52,572 nucleotides of DNA from Acanthaster planci (Eukaryota > Echinodermata > Asteroidea > Valvatida > Acanthasteridae): assembly GCF_001949145.1 (NCBI RefSeq), contig NW_019091366.1, positions 3,058,121 through 3,110,692 on the forward strand, read 5' to 3'. Under the pieces are notes generated by a model. That model saw only the letters and a program-made list of their open reading frames with translations, ran no database searches and had not been told where the DNA came from. A program made the translations under genes and the position numbers. Positions 10,859-25,100 of this stretch are shown one piece after another. How positions within the stretch are numbered: position 1 is the first letter of the stretch; each line of letters opens with the position of its first letter.

Positions 10859-13800
10859 TCATACACATCCGAGGAGTTGTGAATAGACTGGATCGGTAGA
10901 TGAGGCAGCTGCTGATTGAAATACTGACATGAAAGCTCTTTTACTAGATTCATCTGTAACCTGAAATACAAAATAGTTCCAGGAATTATCGAAATATCTT
11001 GCAACCATTACAGCATCCTACTAGCAATAATAAGCACAGTATACCTTCTGGCCTTCATTTTATATCAAAGAATTCAATATGTTTTATTATATATATATAT
11101 GCTACTAATTTATGAATTTTTCAATATCACCATAAATTAATGGAATTTGATGGCAGAAATATTTATACACATGAACATGGAATCAAAGTCCATAGCAATA
11201 CCATACCTGATTAAGGAAGAAGTCACGGGCGACAATCAGGAAGTACTTCTTATCAATAGCCTCCAGACGTCCCATCCGGCCCACAATGTGAGGAAGGCTT
11301 AACAATGTCAAGGTTAAGACCACAGAAATCTTTAAGTACAATTATTGCAATATTCCGTTCATGAAGGCTGTGCTATTTATTACAATTTAGCAATGAAAGC
11401 CAACACTTAATTGCAGATGCTAGCAATTATGTTTCACCGTAAAGAATATATCCAAAAATAAATATTCACATCATCTCAGTTGGAAAGGAGATTTGTTTTA
11501 TATTTGAAAGTTTGAAAACTTATGTAGCTACTGTTCTACAGAAGGTATTAATCATTCACAGATTTGCATTAAAAAACTATGTCGCATGAATACTTTCAAC
11601 TGTGTGAAATTACAAGAAAAAGATACACCACAAGCTTTTTTCTTCATTTCAGTGTAGCATATGCAGGCATATGTTGAATTCCATTTAGTGCTTCTCAGGT
11701 ATGAAAATAATAAAAAAAGGATACAGAGCTCTGATCCATGGATTGGCTGATGCACTGATGAAGAAACATGTCAAACTCCATACAGCCATTGCAATAGGTG
11801 TACGCTGAGTGAAGTTGGAGAGTGACAGCATAACCCAATCACGTACCCCTTGCGGTTGACCCTGACTGTGCAGACTTCCAAATACCTTCAAATTCAATAT
11901 ATATTAACCCTCCTTTAGTTTTACAGCACAAATATGCACGAGTGCCCACAGTTACTCTCTTGCATGTGATTTCTATACGGAACACAAACATGCACAGGTT
12001 CAGTGTGTACACAGTTGGTTGCCAGCACAAAATGGCCCAGGGTCTTTTGTGCNNNNNNNNNNNNNNNNNNNNNNNNNNNNNNNNNNNNNNNNNNNNNNNN
12101 NNNNNNNNNNNNNNNNNNNNNNNNNNNNNNNNNNNNNNNNNNNNNNNNNNNNNNNNNNNNNNNNNNNNNNGTTGGGCAGCACAAAAGTGCAATCTGATAT
12201 TCCTGTGAGGGACAGTTGCTGCAGTGCACAACAGGACAAAGCTGTGCTTCTTTGAGGCGTTTAACAAGTGACCCAAAGAGTGACTTCAGCATAGGAGGGT
12301 TAAAGAAACATTTACAACAGTAAAATGTGTTCATCTGTACAGGTAAAAAATCCATCCGAATAATGTAATTTGTACCTTTAATCGTTATTTTGAAAACAAT
12401 AGTGGTTGTACATGTAAATGGTTGAAACAGTGATATATAATCATATTAACCTTGAAAACAACAGTGGCCATTAGTTGAGGATGTGGCTGTTGATTAGAAA
12501 GAAATTCACCGATCACTTTGTTCATCACGTCTTGTGGTGAAAAGAAATCACTGACACAGGCTGGCAATATTTGGGCAACAGCACGAGCTTCAGATGGATA
12601 ACCTTTGCGAATTCTGCAAATGAATCAGAATGCATTGGTAATTATTTTAAGTATGATAAAGCCATTTTTGAAAGTATCACAAATACCAATTTGACTGTTT
12701 CCAAAGAAGGAAATGCAATATTTTAATAAATATCTTACCTGTCAAACAGCACTGAAATTCTTTCCATAGCCATCACCTGACTCTCGGGGTCATGTGACCT
12801 AGATGTGTCATCTGACCAGTCACTACTGCCACTTGTTTGTTTGTGTTTCTGTACGTACATACTTGTGAGTAGAAGCCCTAAAGCTGACATGGCATGGAGT
12901 GGGGAAGGCATACACAACCTACGAAAGAAGTGTCATGGTCAAATAAACATGTGGTTCTCAATCAGAACCGATTAGGATTAAAGATGTGACTGTGTGTAAA
13001 CAGGACAGAAAACTACAACATAACATGCAAAGATGCACTACAGTAATCACAAGGCTCAGTGTTATAGAAAATACATTTGTCTCTTTGATGGGTACTGAAA
13101 AAAAAGACAAAGTTCATAGCTGATAAAAAAAGAAGGGGAGTGTATATATCCTATTTAATTGCTTCTTGTTGAAGATTAACTCTCTAAAACTCTACAAATA
13201 AGGATATCAGTACCTTATATAAATTAACCCACATGGTTTTGATGTTTCTATCCGCCCCGCGCATGAAGAGCATTCCCAAGTGGCACAAGAAAGACAGATG
13301 GTTACATGTTTTCAAAGCGGGTTCCTGCATGCGTTCTGCGTGTGCGCAAAGACCATACATTAAGGAATGAATTTGTTATGCGTACTCTGTGTGCTCTGCG
13401 TCAAACACCCTATTGATCTCCATTGCAAACACGCCCATAAGGCCCTCATTTGTTCCCCTTGGAGCAGATTGGATTAAGATGCGTTCACATATCAAGGACT
13501 CTGCTTATTTTTACTCTTACTTGTCCATACTGAGTTTTGTCAGAACCTCCATCTCTTGAACAGACAACACTCCAGAAATCAAAAGTCTCTCAAATCCTCG
13601 CATGATAGCCTTGTAGACAGCTGGTGAAGTGGCTCCATCACTTACGGATGCCATGGATATGCAGCTCTTTATAAAATACATATAAAAACATTTCTGAAGT
13701 TAACACTGCAAAAAGACATCAGTTTCACGGTTGATGTTAACAAGGTATATTGAAATCTTGAAATCATTCTCACAAAAGAAACATAACACTTTTAATTAAT

Positions 13801-16188
13801 TGCTAGAAGCACACTGGACAAAACTTCTGTAGAACCACCGAAAGGCGAATATTTCCTTTTTGAAAGAAATGACTCAGCAAATAAATGAGAAATGACATAA
13901 TTACTAGTTACATGGAGCTAGAGGGAATTGTATCTGCCTACCTGCATAATGGCCCTGGTGAAATCGGTTGCTTTGATATACTCATAGTAATATTCAATCA
14001 CATAGAAAGCTGCTGTTAACATAACCAATGTGTGACGCTGACTGGCAAGACTACTGCAACTGTACTCAGAAAAAAATTAAAGTCATAAACAATGTAAAAA
14101 GGGTCACAGTGTCACAATTAAGTACAATGTAGGAAACAATTTAATAATATTAATAATGCAATCTGATGGAAAAAGTGCATAACTGTGTGCCCAAACATTT
14201 TCAATTTTTACATTGACTATTTATTCAATGAGATGATGATATTTCCTTGCAAGGGGGTGTTTAGGTAAACTTCATTTGTGACTCATAGAATGCTATACAC
14301 AAGTAATACTACCTTGATTTTCAATTGTCATTATCGATTGGTTGCTCTTACCTGTATTTTTTGCAGGATGTTCCTGTACAAATATCCTGCACAGAATAAG
14401 CCATGGCTGGGGCAGTCACACTATTTTGAGCTTATTAAAATATATTATGTAGGTTATATATTTCTTATAGTGCATTTTATTCTATACTCCCTTTACCATT
14501 CACCATGTTAAAAACTCCAAGTTCTGGAAAAGGAATTCAGAGCAGAACTTACTGTGAGTTGTAGTGTAAGTTCCTGGCCACATAATCAGACACAACAGGA
14601 ACAAAGACATTGATATCTTCAATTGCATCTGACTCCAGGATATAAAGGGCACCATACAATGCACCAACACGGCTTGGTAGATGGGTACTACGTAGTGTGA
14701 CCTCTAGCAGCTTACTCACTTTCTCTGCAACATCCTTTTCCTATTCGAAAATATAAAATTGCATCAAACTAGCCATTTATGACGCAAACAATGCATCCAC
14801 AAGGCTTTGTTCATGTAGACGGGTACTGCACAGTGCAAACTCACACTAAATGGTTCTCATTTAGAGAAGATTAAATCTTTACAAGCTCCAATCGTACACG
14901 ATTCACAGTTCTTTTAAAATTTTTCAGGATTGTTTTTAATTAGAATTTATTTGGATTCTTTACTTTCAAAGACATTCTTTTTCATGAGTAATAAAATAAA
15001 GTGTTTACTGAAATAAAATAAAAAAGCAGATGCTTGTTGAAAGAAGTGATCATAATGCATCTCTGTTAAAAGATGTGGGACTGATGGAAAAATGACTGAA
15101 AGGAAAAGGTTGATTACCAGGCCCAAGACGGCAGCTGCTTTGCATATTCCTGGGACAGCGTACTGAGTAACAAGCTCATCTTCTACTGGATGATTCTTGT
15201 TCACATCTAACAGGGTGTCAAACATCCACTCATACTGAGCTCGTTGAGTGAATACATCAGAGATCACTAGGATCTGCAGCAATGGAAATACATATCAAAT
15301 CAGAAGTTCATCAGAACCACAAAAATTTGCATTGACATTACCAAACAGGCAGGTTGAGTACTGGCTCTTTTCTTGTGTTCTAAAATCTTATGACCCTGCT
15401 TTGACTCATGTAAGAGCGAACTGTTTCTGGTGCTTTCCACCAGTTTTTAATCTACTTTTTTGTCTTGTATTTTTAAAATTGAAAGCCAAGCATTGAGGGA
15501 GACTTGCATTGAAGCACTGACATGGGTACCAAGCAAGAGTAAATGTTCAAACCCATTTTGACAAACTTTTCTACAGTATGTGAACAACAACATGAGAACA
15601 TGGAACATACATTCAGTGCTATACTCACTGATTTGACTGTTTCACAAATGAGCATAAGTGGTGTTCGTGGAACAGTGGTTGGGGAAAGCCATTGCCCGTA
15701 CAATCCTTCTAGGAACATCAGACACGAATGAACATCAAGGTTTCCTGGAATTCGGACTGGAGATGATCTGAGTGGCTTGGGAGCTTGTGTGTTCTCATCT
15801 AAGATTTCAGGATCTTCATCTGTCAGAGGTGGAAGCATGTTGTTGATGGCCCAAATGCCGTGCACGGATATCTATGGAACAGCAAGCAGGAAGAACAACC
15901 ACTGAACAGTAAACATCAAGAGCTCAACCAATCAAAGACAGAAACAGTAGAATTTGGGTGAACATACTACTTTCAGCTGTCCACGGGAAAGACAAAAAAA
16001 AGAAAAAAAAAGAAAGAAAGGATCCCAACAATTACAGTGCTGCTCTAGCAAGCTGCAAATCTTTTTAATGAAACCTTACCCTCGCTAAATCAAACTGAGT
16101 ATGGTCTGGCTGCTGTTCCAAATTATCCATAAAGAGATCTACCATGTTATCCAACTCACTGATGGGTCTCGATGCTGATGTATCGATC
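10859..16188 (-). CDS. HTT: Huntingtin exons 49-59: C-terminal end
   Basis: Residues about 2436-2986. Exon 49 ([16 protein letters not shown]) is weakly conserved. Exon 50 starts [12 protein letters not shown] and ends with [19 protein letters not shown]. Later landmarks are [17 protein letters not shown] (51), [20 protein letters not shown] (52), [11 protein letters not shown] and [13 protein letters not shown] (55), [20 protein letters not shown] (56), [15 protein letters not shown] and [11 protein letters not shown] (57), and [15 protein letters not shown] (58). The last exon reads [15 protein letters not shown]… and ends QLLGCV-stop (TGA at 10859-10861). That is a few residues short of the human end, whose last lines are LLTCLRNVHKVTTC. 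Intron 48 contains the LINE. Confidence 0.95.
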
Positions 16189-19100
16189 CTACAAAAGACC
16201 AAAACATACAATTACTCGAGGGACTGATTTAGAATGAATTAACCAAGTACTGAACAAAAAGACAATCTGTTAAGAGTTGGATAAGTCACATTTACATTGG
16301 ATATTCCAAAATTATAACTGCATTGGTGGAGAGAAAAATCAAACCGCAAAGGATGACTTAAGATAGCCATCTCAGTACTATATCTAAGTCAAACAACTTG
16401 ACATTGATAATATTTTATTGAAGGTGTTGCCATCACCAAATGCAGGCATTCTCCTGTCTGACATCCCAGATCACTTACCAGTTTTCACGATAATGCCACT
16501 CAAGAAAACTTTCCACTAATCTAACATACACAATCATGTTTGTACTAGTCATTTACTTCCTCTAATATACAAAACCTCAAAGAAGATCTCCATACCACTG
16601 ATTGGTCTCCTATCAGAACTTGTGAAGATCCCAACCAAGCGTTCAATTTATTTATTGACAAATTCAACAAGAAGTTAAACAATAATATTCCTTTGAAATT
16701 AGATAAACCTACATCTAGAACTAAGTGCAATTCTACTGCTCCCTGGATAACTAAACTTCTTAAATCCATTAAAAAGAAAAATAAACTATCATCGTTATAT
16801 TAATAATCCAACAACTGAATGAAAACTGAAATATAATAAGTACAAAAACATCTTAATCAATCATATACGGAATTCTAAAAAACAATAGTATGCTAATCAG
16901 TTCGAACAGGAGAAAAACAATATTCATAACACCTGGAAAGTCATCAACTCAGTTTTAAACAATACATTGCCCTCCCAGTCTATCAACAGCATTGTCCATG
17001 AAGGCAAACTAATTGGTAATCTCGAACATATTGCCAATTATTTCAATGACTACTTTGTCAATCTAGGTCCTAATCTTGTGAAACATATTCCTTGTTGGCC
17101 GGAATCATTTATCAATTTTTGAATAATCCTAAACCAAGATCTCTGTTTTTGAAGCCAGTAGATGAGAAAGAGGTGATTCACCAAGAATCTAAAAAATAAA
17201 ACTAGCACTGGCCATGATTTAATTAATTCCTCTATTATTAAAAAACTTCAAGTAGTAAGTCCATTGCTGCTATTATTAATTCAAATTCAAACTGGAATAC
17301 ATGTAGTTCCTGATGCACTAAAAATTGTAAAGGTAATTCCCATTTTTCAAAATGGGAATGTTAATTCTGTCATGAACTACAGGGCCATAACTCTTATGAC
17401 TTGTTTGTCTAAGATCTTTTAAAAAGTGTGTACACTCGTACTATCCATTTTTTAAAATAAATATAATATCCTAACTGATTGTCAGTATGGTTTTCGAAGT
17501 CATCACTCTATTACACATGCAATTCTTTACTTTGTCGATAAAGAAACAAATGCAATAGACAACTCTGAGCACACTCTAGGGATATTCCTTTATCTTTCAA
17601 AAGCATTTGATACCATTGACCATGATATCCTGCTATATAAACTATCTCATTACAGTGTACGTAGGGTAGCCCTGGAGTGGATCAGAAGTTATCTTTCAAA
17701 TAGCCAGCAATATGTTTCTGTAAGTGGCTTTAATTCAACTCCAATGACTCTAAAATGTGGGGTTCCACAGGGGTCAATATTGGGTCCGTTGCTGTTTCCA
17801 GATCTATCATAATGATTTTGTCACATCTTCCTATGTACTTTCATTCGTCTTATTTGCTGATGACTCCAGTTTATTTGTTTCTAATAGCAATCTTTCAACC
17901 CTCGTTAATACAGCTAATCATGGGTTGAGATCCATTTGTAATTGGTTTGCGGTAAAAAAATTGTCTGTTAATATTTAAAAAAACCAAATTTATGTTATTT
18001 AGTACAACAGCTAATAAACTTCCAACAGACATTAAAATAAATAATGTACCCATGGAAAAGGTTGATTGGATTAAATTTCTCGGATTATATATTGACTCTA
18101 AATTAACCTGGGTCAAACAAGTAGACTACCTTTGTTAAATTATTGCAAGGAATATGGGAGTTATCAACAGAATCAACTATTTCATTCCTCCTGTAGTTTT
18201 AACAACTCTTTAAAATACTTTAATATCATCGTATCTTAGTAATGGTATTCTTGCATGGGGAGCACGCTCCCTAAGTAATCTTAATAGACTTTTCCTTTTA
18301 CAATGTTCATTCTCATTATATTTGCCAAGGTGCAAATTTTCATCTGCCATTAATGCCTACATCTTTGGAAAAAAAAAACAAATCAGATACGAAGGACTAA
18401 GATTATGGAACTCTTCGAATGAGAATCTGAAAGCCTCAAAAAATTTACAAATCTTCAAATGGAACTTCAAAAAGATCATATTGAATGATTACTATCTATC
18501 AATAATTTGGTAATTATTGACTGTGGAATTGATTAGCTTTACCTACTTATCTAAAATCGCCCAGGGTCCTTGTTCTTTTTCATTACTCCTCTTCTTATTT
18601 TTTATTTCAACTTAGATAATTGTCAACTGGCATACAGAGTGTCTCATCTGTCTCGAGTTTGTCTGTGTATAGTAATTAATTAATAGTAACCATGCACTGA
18701 TTTTAGGGCCCACAATCATAAGCTTTGCTTTTTAGTGGGTACCTCCACTGCTCCGCCACCTGTGTCAAATATATGTTTGAAAATTGAGATCATAACTGTG
18801 GAAAAAAATGAACATGAACATGGAAATGAAGCACAAACGTTTGGTAGAATTCTAGATATTTTAAATAAACTTAAAGCTGTTCTTTCTTACTTGTTTGATG
18901 CCATCGCATCCACTTCCTTTTCTACCACCCATCTCAAAGCAAGCAGCTTCCTTCCAAGTGATGTCTCAAGAAATGGCAAGTGACGATGGCCATGTCGAGG
19001 TATATGTTGATAGGTACTATTGGTGGGATTACCTGGCTGAGGGGTAAGTAAGCTGTCCACGAGGAGGGAGGATATGGTGCGAACAGCAAGACATATAGAT

Positions 19101-22100
19101 TGGCTATGTTCAATGTCCTCCTGGAAAAAGATGAAAGCAATTCAATGTGCATAGAAACAGTCTATATACTCAGCTGCTGAAGCAGCATGCAATTAACTAG
19201 AAGTGATGAAGGATTCTACCTCTATAGCTATTTCTTCGGGTATTACAGGAGCAGTGAAGACGCCCAACAGTCCTGCCCATGTTTCTTCAAACTGTTGCCT
19301 TGAGGTCCATCCTACACAAAAGTAAAGTATCAAATTATTAGACTTTAATCCTGTGACAAACGATCACTTGATTAAAAAATCACAACCACAGTAACAAAAT
19401 CCCTGAACTTATGATTATGTGTTACTTACCAATAGTGTTTGCTCTGACAACAAATTCTTTCAGAACTTCTTTCTCTTTCAAATATTCCATGGGCAATGGG
19501 GGTATCTCTACTGACCCCTCCTTTGGGCTAGGCACCCAACCCAACTTGTATGCATAAGGAGGAGTCCTTGCATAACTATTGACCAATGGTAACCTGGCCA
19601 TACTGACTACCACGTTTCCAAGTGGCTTCTTTAGGAACTGTGGAAGTTGGCAAACTGTGTTGTGTTCATCAGTGGTTGGGGTGTAATGAAGACAGAAGAG
19701 GAGTTCTGTGATCTGCTGGCAGGCTGTCTCTATTGTCCGATGTTCTGCGAAACAGAAAAACAAACATTATCAAAATCTTACGAGGATTTATGAAAAAGTT
19801 AACTCTGAGATTTTCTGTAATCAAATTGAGTCAAACTTAAATATGGTCTCTACAAATCTTACAAATATACAGTAGCACAAGTGTTGAAGTCAAGACCACC
19901 ACAAGAGCAGAAACAATACCACTCATAAGTAGCAGTGCGAACAATGACAAAAATACTTCTTTTGCAATTCATTTGAATAGCTTGTGACTTGAAGTTAGAC
20001 TGGAGGTTTGGTATTTGTCTTGTAATGGTCTTGTGAGGTCTTGTGATGGTCACTTGGTCACTGTCATTGTAGCAAAAAACAAGAGCACAAGATGAGTTCA
20101 ATCTGCTTTGATTAAAACGAGAAGAAATATCAAATAAAGAGAATACCAGGGAGTAAATTTTGTACTGACCTCTAAGTAAGCTTTTCTGCTCTGGTGTCAT
20201 ATCCCATGAAGAAAAGCACTTTCTGTGTGGATTCACTGTTACAAAACAATGAGGAAACAACTTTCAACTAAATTATAAACGATTGTTGCAATGTAAACTG
20301 TATACAAATACGGATTTCAAAACAGTCCTGTTGCACTGTACATATTCTCACTCACTCTTTTTCACAATCTGATGAAGACAGCTAATGGTAGAGCATGCCC
20401 ATGTCATGTTATCTGCTAAACCAATCACAGCAAAGATGTGTTGATTTTGTAGGGTAACTCCCACACATTCCAGTGCTGTCACAATCAACGAAGATGCTAA
20501 ATCTGACCCCTCTGTCAATGACCAGCATGTTACCTGTAAAGATATGTATCTGTTAGCATTTTTTTTATTTTAATCGTTTTTATTCTCCAAAAACTAAATT
20601 CCTTCCTTTCACTGTACTTGAGTAAAAGCTTGGTCCAATCAACTGTTGACAATCATGGATCCAATTAAATGGAAGAAATGGCTTGTCACTAATTACTTTA
20701 ACAGGTCCTGAAATTAACTCTAAAAGGTTTAGTGGTTGATGTTTGAATCTGACTTGAAATATGTTTTTTTATACCATTAAAAAAATGCTGACCACACAAT
20801 GCTTACAGTGCATCTAAAATTAGTTCAAGTCAACAAACCTCAACACATGTTACAGCCAGTCTTGCAATCTCGTTTAGTGACTCAGGAGGTACAGGTATTG
20901 CTAGCAATTTCATAGCTGTCAAGTACTTGACCAGCGCTGATGCTAACTCGAAAATTCTTGCCCTCCACTCTACATTCTGTATCAAGGACATCATGTGACT
21001 TTTGTGTGTCATTTCAGAGTCAAGCCTTGAGTCAATTCTTAGAATTGTATGTTCAGCAGGCATCATGGCAATAATATTGTGGATATGACTCAAGAGAGTG
21101 GTGCAGGCAGCTTCAAGCATGGCATCCTGAGGTTTGTGCTTGCTGCTGGCTTCAACACTGTTAGGTGCAATGGTCTGTGATGATATATGGCTTGGAAGAT
21201 GAAGTAATCTAGTCCGCTGTAAGCCCACAAGGATGCAGTCTTCTAGCAAAGGAAAGCTGAAGTCCTGAAAGTCAATTTAAATTTGGCAACTTTAAAACAG
21301 ATTTGCGAATGACCAATATACAGACATGAATCTAGAAGTTGGGAAAAAAATGATCTCTCAAGTTGCACAGGACTTTGCACAATGACCTTTTAAATATGTA
21401 TTGGTACAGATGGGAACTAAAAATCAAGAAATTGGTCAACCTGGACAAAGTGCATGACTCAGTATATTACTCAACATTCACCCATTACCTCCTCTGCCAT
21501 ATTTAACAAATCGTGGGCAAATTAGTGTCTCATATAAAATCCAAGCATGTGTGGAGTGTATTGAGCAATGTATGTACCTCAGTCATCATGGTTGCTATTA
21601 TATCTTCAAGAGGAAGATGAGCAAGAAGAAGTGAGCATTCCCTGGCAGATGCGGTTGTTTGTCCAAAACATCCCTGCTGTACTACAGACAAGAACCACTC
21701 CTGATAAATGGACAAGAAGTTGTTTGGGTAAGAACTATGTGATGGAGTCTGTAGAGTGACAGAAAACTATTTATTGCTGAAGAAAGGAAGAGTGCCACTT
21801 GTGATGAAACACCACAAAATCTACCTTGTAAAGTACGACAACTAGGAAATTCTTGCTGTACATGCAGACCAAAATTACAAACAAATAAACAAATGCTCAG
21901 AGTCTTGATATTGACCATCATCAATTTGTATAAGCAGAATTTATCCACCAAGTCAGTGATTAAAATTGTAAGAACCTGTTTTAGTAAAGCATTTATGTCT
22001 GAGGTTATGGCCGACAACGTACTTAATTGTCATGCTATTCCTGTTATCTGGAATGGTTGACAAGGCAAGGGTCTCTACAGAAAGCACACATTTCTGTGTT

Positions 22101-25100
22101 TTACAAACTGAAGTAATCTGCATTCCAATGACTGCAAATCTCATCTCCCTTGAACATGTATTAGTTAATCTAACCTTATTAGGAGTAATGGAAGCAATGT
22201 CAGTATGTTGTATGTTGGATGATGGGGACTGGGTGGTGTCTTGATGTAGAATGACCGTCTTGAAACGAGTCAGAAGAGAAGCCAATCTTGGATGTCTTTT
22301 AAAACAAAAACATTAAAAAGATATGATAGGAACATGAAATTCATCTCTGCTGATAAAGCAATGGAAACCAACATTAATTTCTTATATGGTATGTATGTAT
22401 TTGAGGGGTTGGAGGGTAGGTTTGTTATCAGGAGTTGGTTTTCTTTGTTCACAACAAATGTGCTTCAAAACTACCTTGAGGCCTTCAAGAAAACATTTGA
22501 GCTAAAAGACACAATCTTTGAACCAAAAATAAACGTCTCTTTGTCACTCACAATGATGTGCTTCAATTCTAAGCTGTACACAGTAGACTCATACCTCTGT
22601 GTCAGTTTGTTTGCATTCATGAAATCGTCCAGTTTTTCCAGTTGTTCTGCAGATAGCTGTGTTGTGGAGTCATCAAGTCCACCTGCCAGCAACATCTCAA
22701 CTCTCCTACATGCAATGGAGTCACACAGACGAGCAACAGCTAGTTGATGCGTATTCAAAAACCGCTCAATCAGTATCGTCAAGAGGACACCTGTTTATCA
22801 ACAGATATTTTACAACATTGTGAACACACAAAAAATTACGAAGTAGGCAAGCTCAATATATCACTGAAAAACTTAAAAAATGGTTAACCCCCATTCGGGG
22901 TCCGGTTCATTCCATATTTTTCTTTGATCTCTTCCCACCTTAGATCCCTTTGTTGCTCAACCATGCCTTTCATGCAGTCCCCTTTACCCCTTGCCCCTTT
23001 ATCCAGCCTGCAGCCTTCTTGACCTTTCCTTTTGTCCCCTTGCATTTGTCCATGCTTGGTTTATTGCCCGTTTGCTTGTTTGTGCGGTCTCTTGTCATTT
23101 TGCCTTTGAGAGAGATTCTGCTAGGATCGAAACGTCAGGCCTTCCATATTTTGTGAGTTGTAAGTTGTTAAGTTGAATGTACTGTACAGGCTTTATAAAA
23201 AGACATGATGAAATACCTGACTGAGAAAGGTGGATTCCCTGGAGACACTGAAGGGTTAGTTTGACCAAACACGGGTCCGACAGGTGAGTAAAGCGCAAAT
23301 TGACTGCACGTAGAAACAAACCACTGGCAGCAGAGTTACGATGAATTGCACTGCAACAACAATGAATAAAATAGCTATTTTACTCAGTGACAAATAGTCA
23401 ATGAATTGACGGTGCTTTTGAATTTTCTTTTCATTTGTGTTGAACTGAGACTATTTTCACTTATTCTTATCATATATACTACACCAAAACAGCAAAACAC
23501 TTATAATCAGTTAGATTATTCTCTAAAAATAAAACGGATCTGTGTGTTGTTTAACTTCAAACAACCTATTTAGCAATGCCTGTTCCCTCTGCTTTCAATC
23601 TGTCTCACCTGATAACATCTTGGACTGGTGGTTCATGGAAAAGTTGTATGATTTCATTGATGTGATTTACAACCAGCCATGTTAATGGCTCGGCATCAGC
23701 TTGATTCTCACACTGCAAACAGAGTAACATCAAAGCATCATCGATACATGCACCACTATTAACCTAGTTTATACCTAAAGAAACAAGTAAAAAATATATA
23801 TTGGTACGGCAACACTCTGAAGAGGTGAAGTATGATAAAAAATATGAAAAAGAAATAAAATTTGACTCAAAGCTGTCATGCTTGGCCAATTTTGACTGTA
23901 ATTTTCATGCACTAAAGATGTTAAGATTTTAAATACGAGTACATACCACGTAGTCACAGTACAGTATCAAACCTCCTCGCTTAATTATCTCTTCTGGACA
24001 TCCTTTAGTCTGATCCAAATTTGTCTCCAGATTATCAAGGCTACCACTTGACAGGGACTTGGACAACGGTTGTCTCTTGGGGGTTTGTAAGATGACAGAC
24101 CAGAAGTCCTGATCACTGTAGTTCAGAAGAAGAAGAATCTACACACACAAAAGGAAAAGGTTGACCTATTATGAAGGGCTCATTAGCAGTGTTATCTCAC
24201 TGTGAAGACACAGACTGAATGCAAATGTGATCCCCCAAAAACTATGTTCTAAAAACAAGTTACCCAATGCAAAAACTTTGTTTCTTTAATGTATTCTATC
24301 CTCTCAATAAAAGTCACAATAATCATTTAAAACTGACAATCAGGGAATTTAGTTTGTAAAACCACTTATATAATAAAAATTCATGGCACCTGACACCACT
24401 GAAGTACAAGTATAGGATGAGAAACACTAAGCTTGATAAAGGCATGATTGAGCTGATCTAGTGTAAACCAACAACTTGGAGTTGAGTTCCGAATCATGCT
24501 TGTCATTGCCACGGCAACTTTCCTGAAAGCACCTGGAAATAAAGAAGAAAAAAGAACTCAAAATAAACATTTGTTACTTATTTCAATTTGCAAATTTTGC
24601 TCCTCGTATTTGTATATATTTGAAATCATTTGATGAACAATACATATGAAGAGCCCTGGCCAACTGAACCTGACACAAAAAATACCTATGTAAGAATTGG
24701 TGTGAGTTTCCCAAAATCCAATGGGATTTTCCATTCTAGTAACAAAACACTCACTTCTGTTTACCTACATTTGCATATCAGCGCACATGCGCGTCAAACC
24801 TCGCTGAAAAAGGTCGGCCAAGCCACACCCTCAGCGACCACTTTTTCCACAAATAACTGGAAGCACCCCTTATTGAATTACCCTCACTGTGGTTGAGCAA
24901 AAATGAAGGGATAAAACTATGGGACATCCCTAAAACCTCTGTCTCTAACAAGCAAATGGCACAGGTTTCCCTAACTGAGATTGAGCAACAAATGAAGGGA
25001 TCAATCTTTGGGAATGAAGTTGCCCTGTGGTGAGGCCCCAACCGAAGAAGTCTTCCTCTGACCAGTGGGTGGCTTGAAGAAAGAAATACCAAAATGACAA

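Noticed and set aside
11839-12355. Several open frames spanning the N runs near 12.1 kb and 41.3 kb
   Set aside because: They exist only because unknown bases were translated as X. The sequence is a MITE plus an assembly gap.
18735-18983. Plus-strand 82-codon open frame near 18.8 kb
   Set aside because: It overlaps the LINE 3' UTR and the antisense of huntingtin exon 48, so it is a shadow.
22860-23170. Retroelement 3' end in HTT intron 40
   Set aside because: Only one short familiar phrase (GATCGAAACGTCAGGCC). No reverse transcriptase, no repeat partner and no duplication seen.
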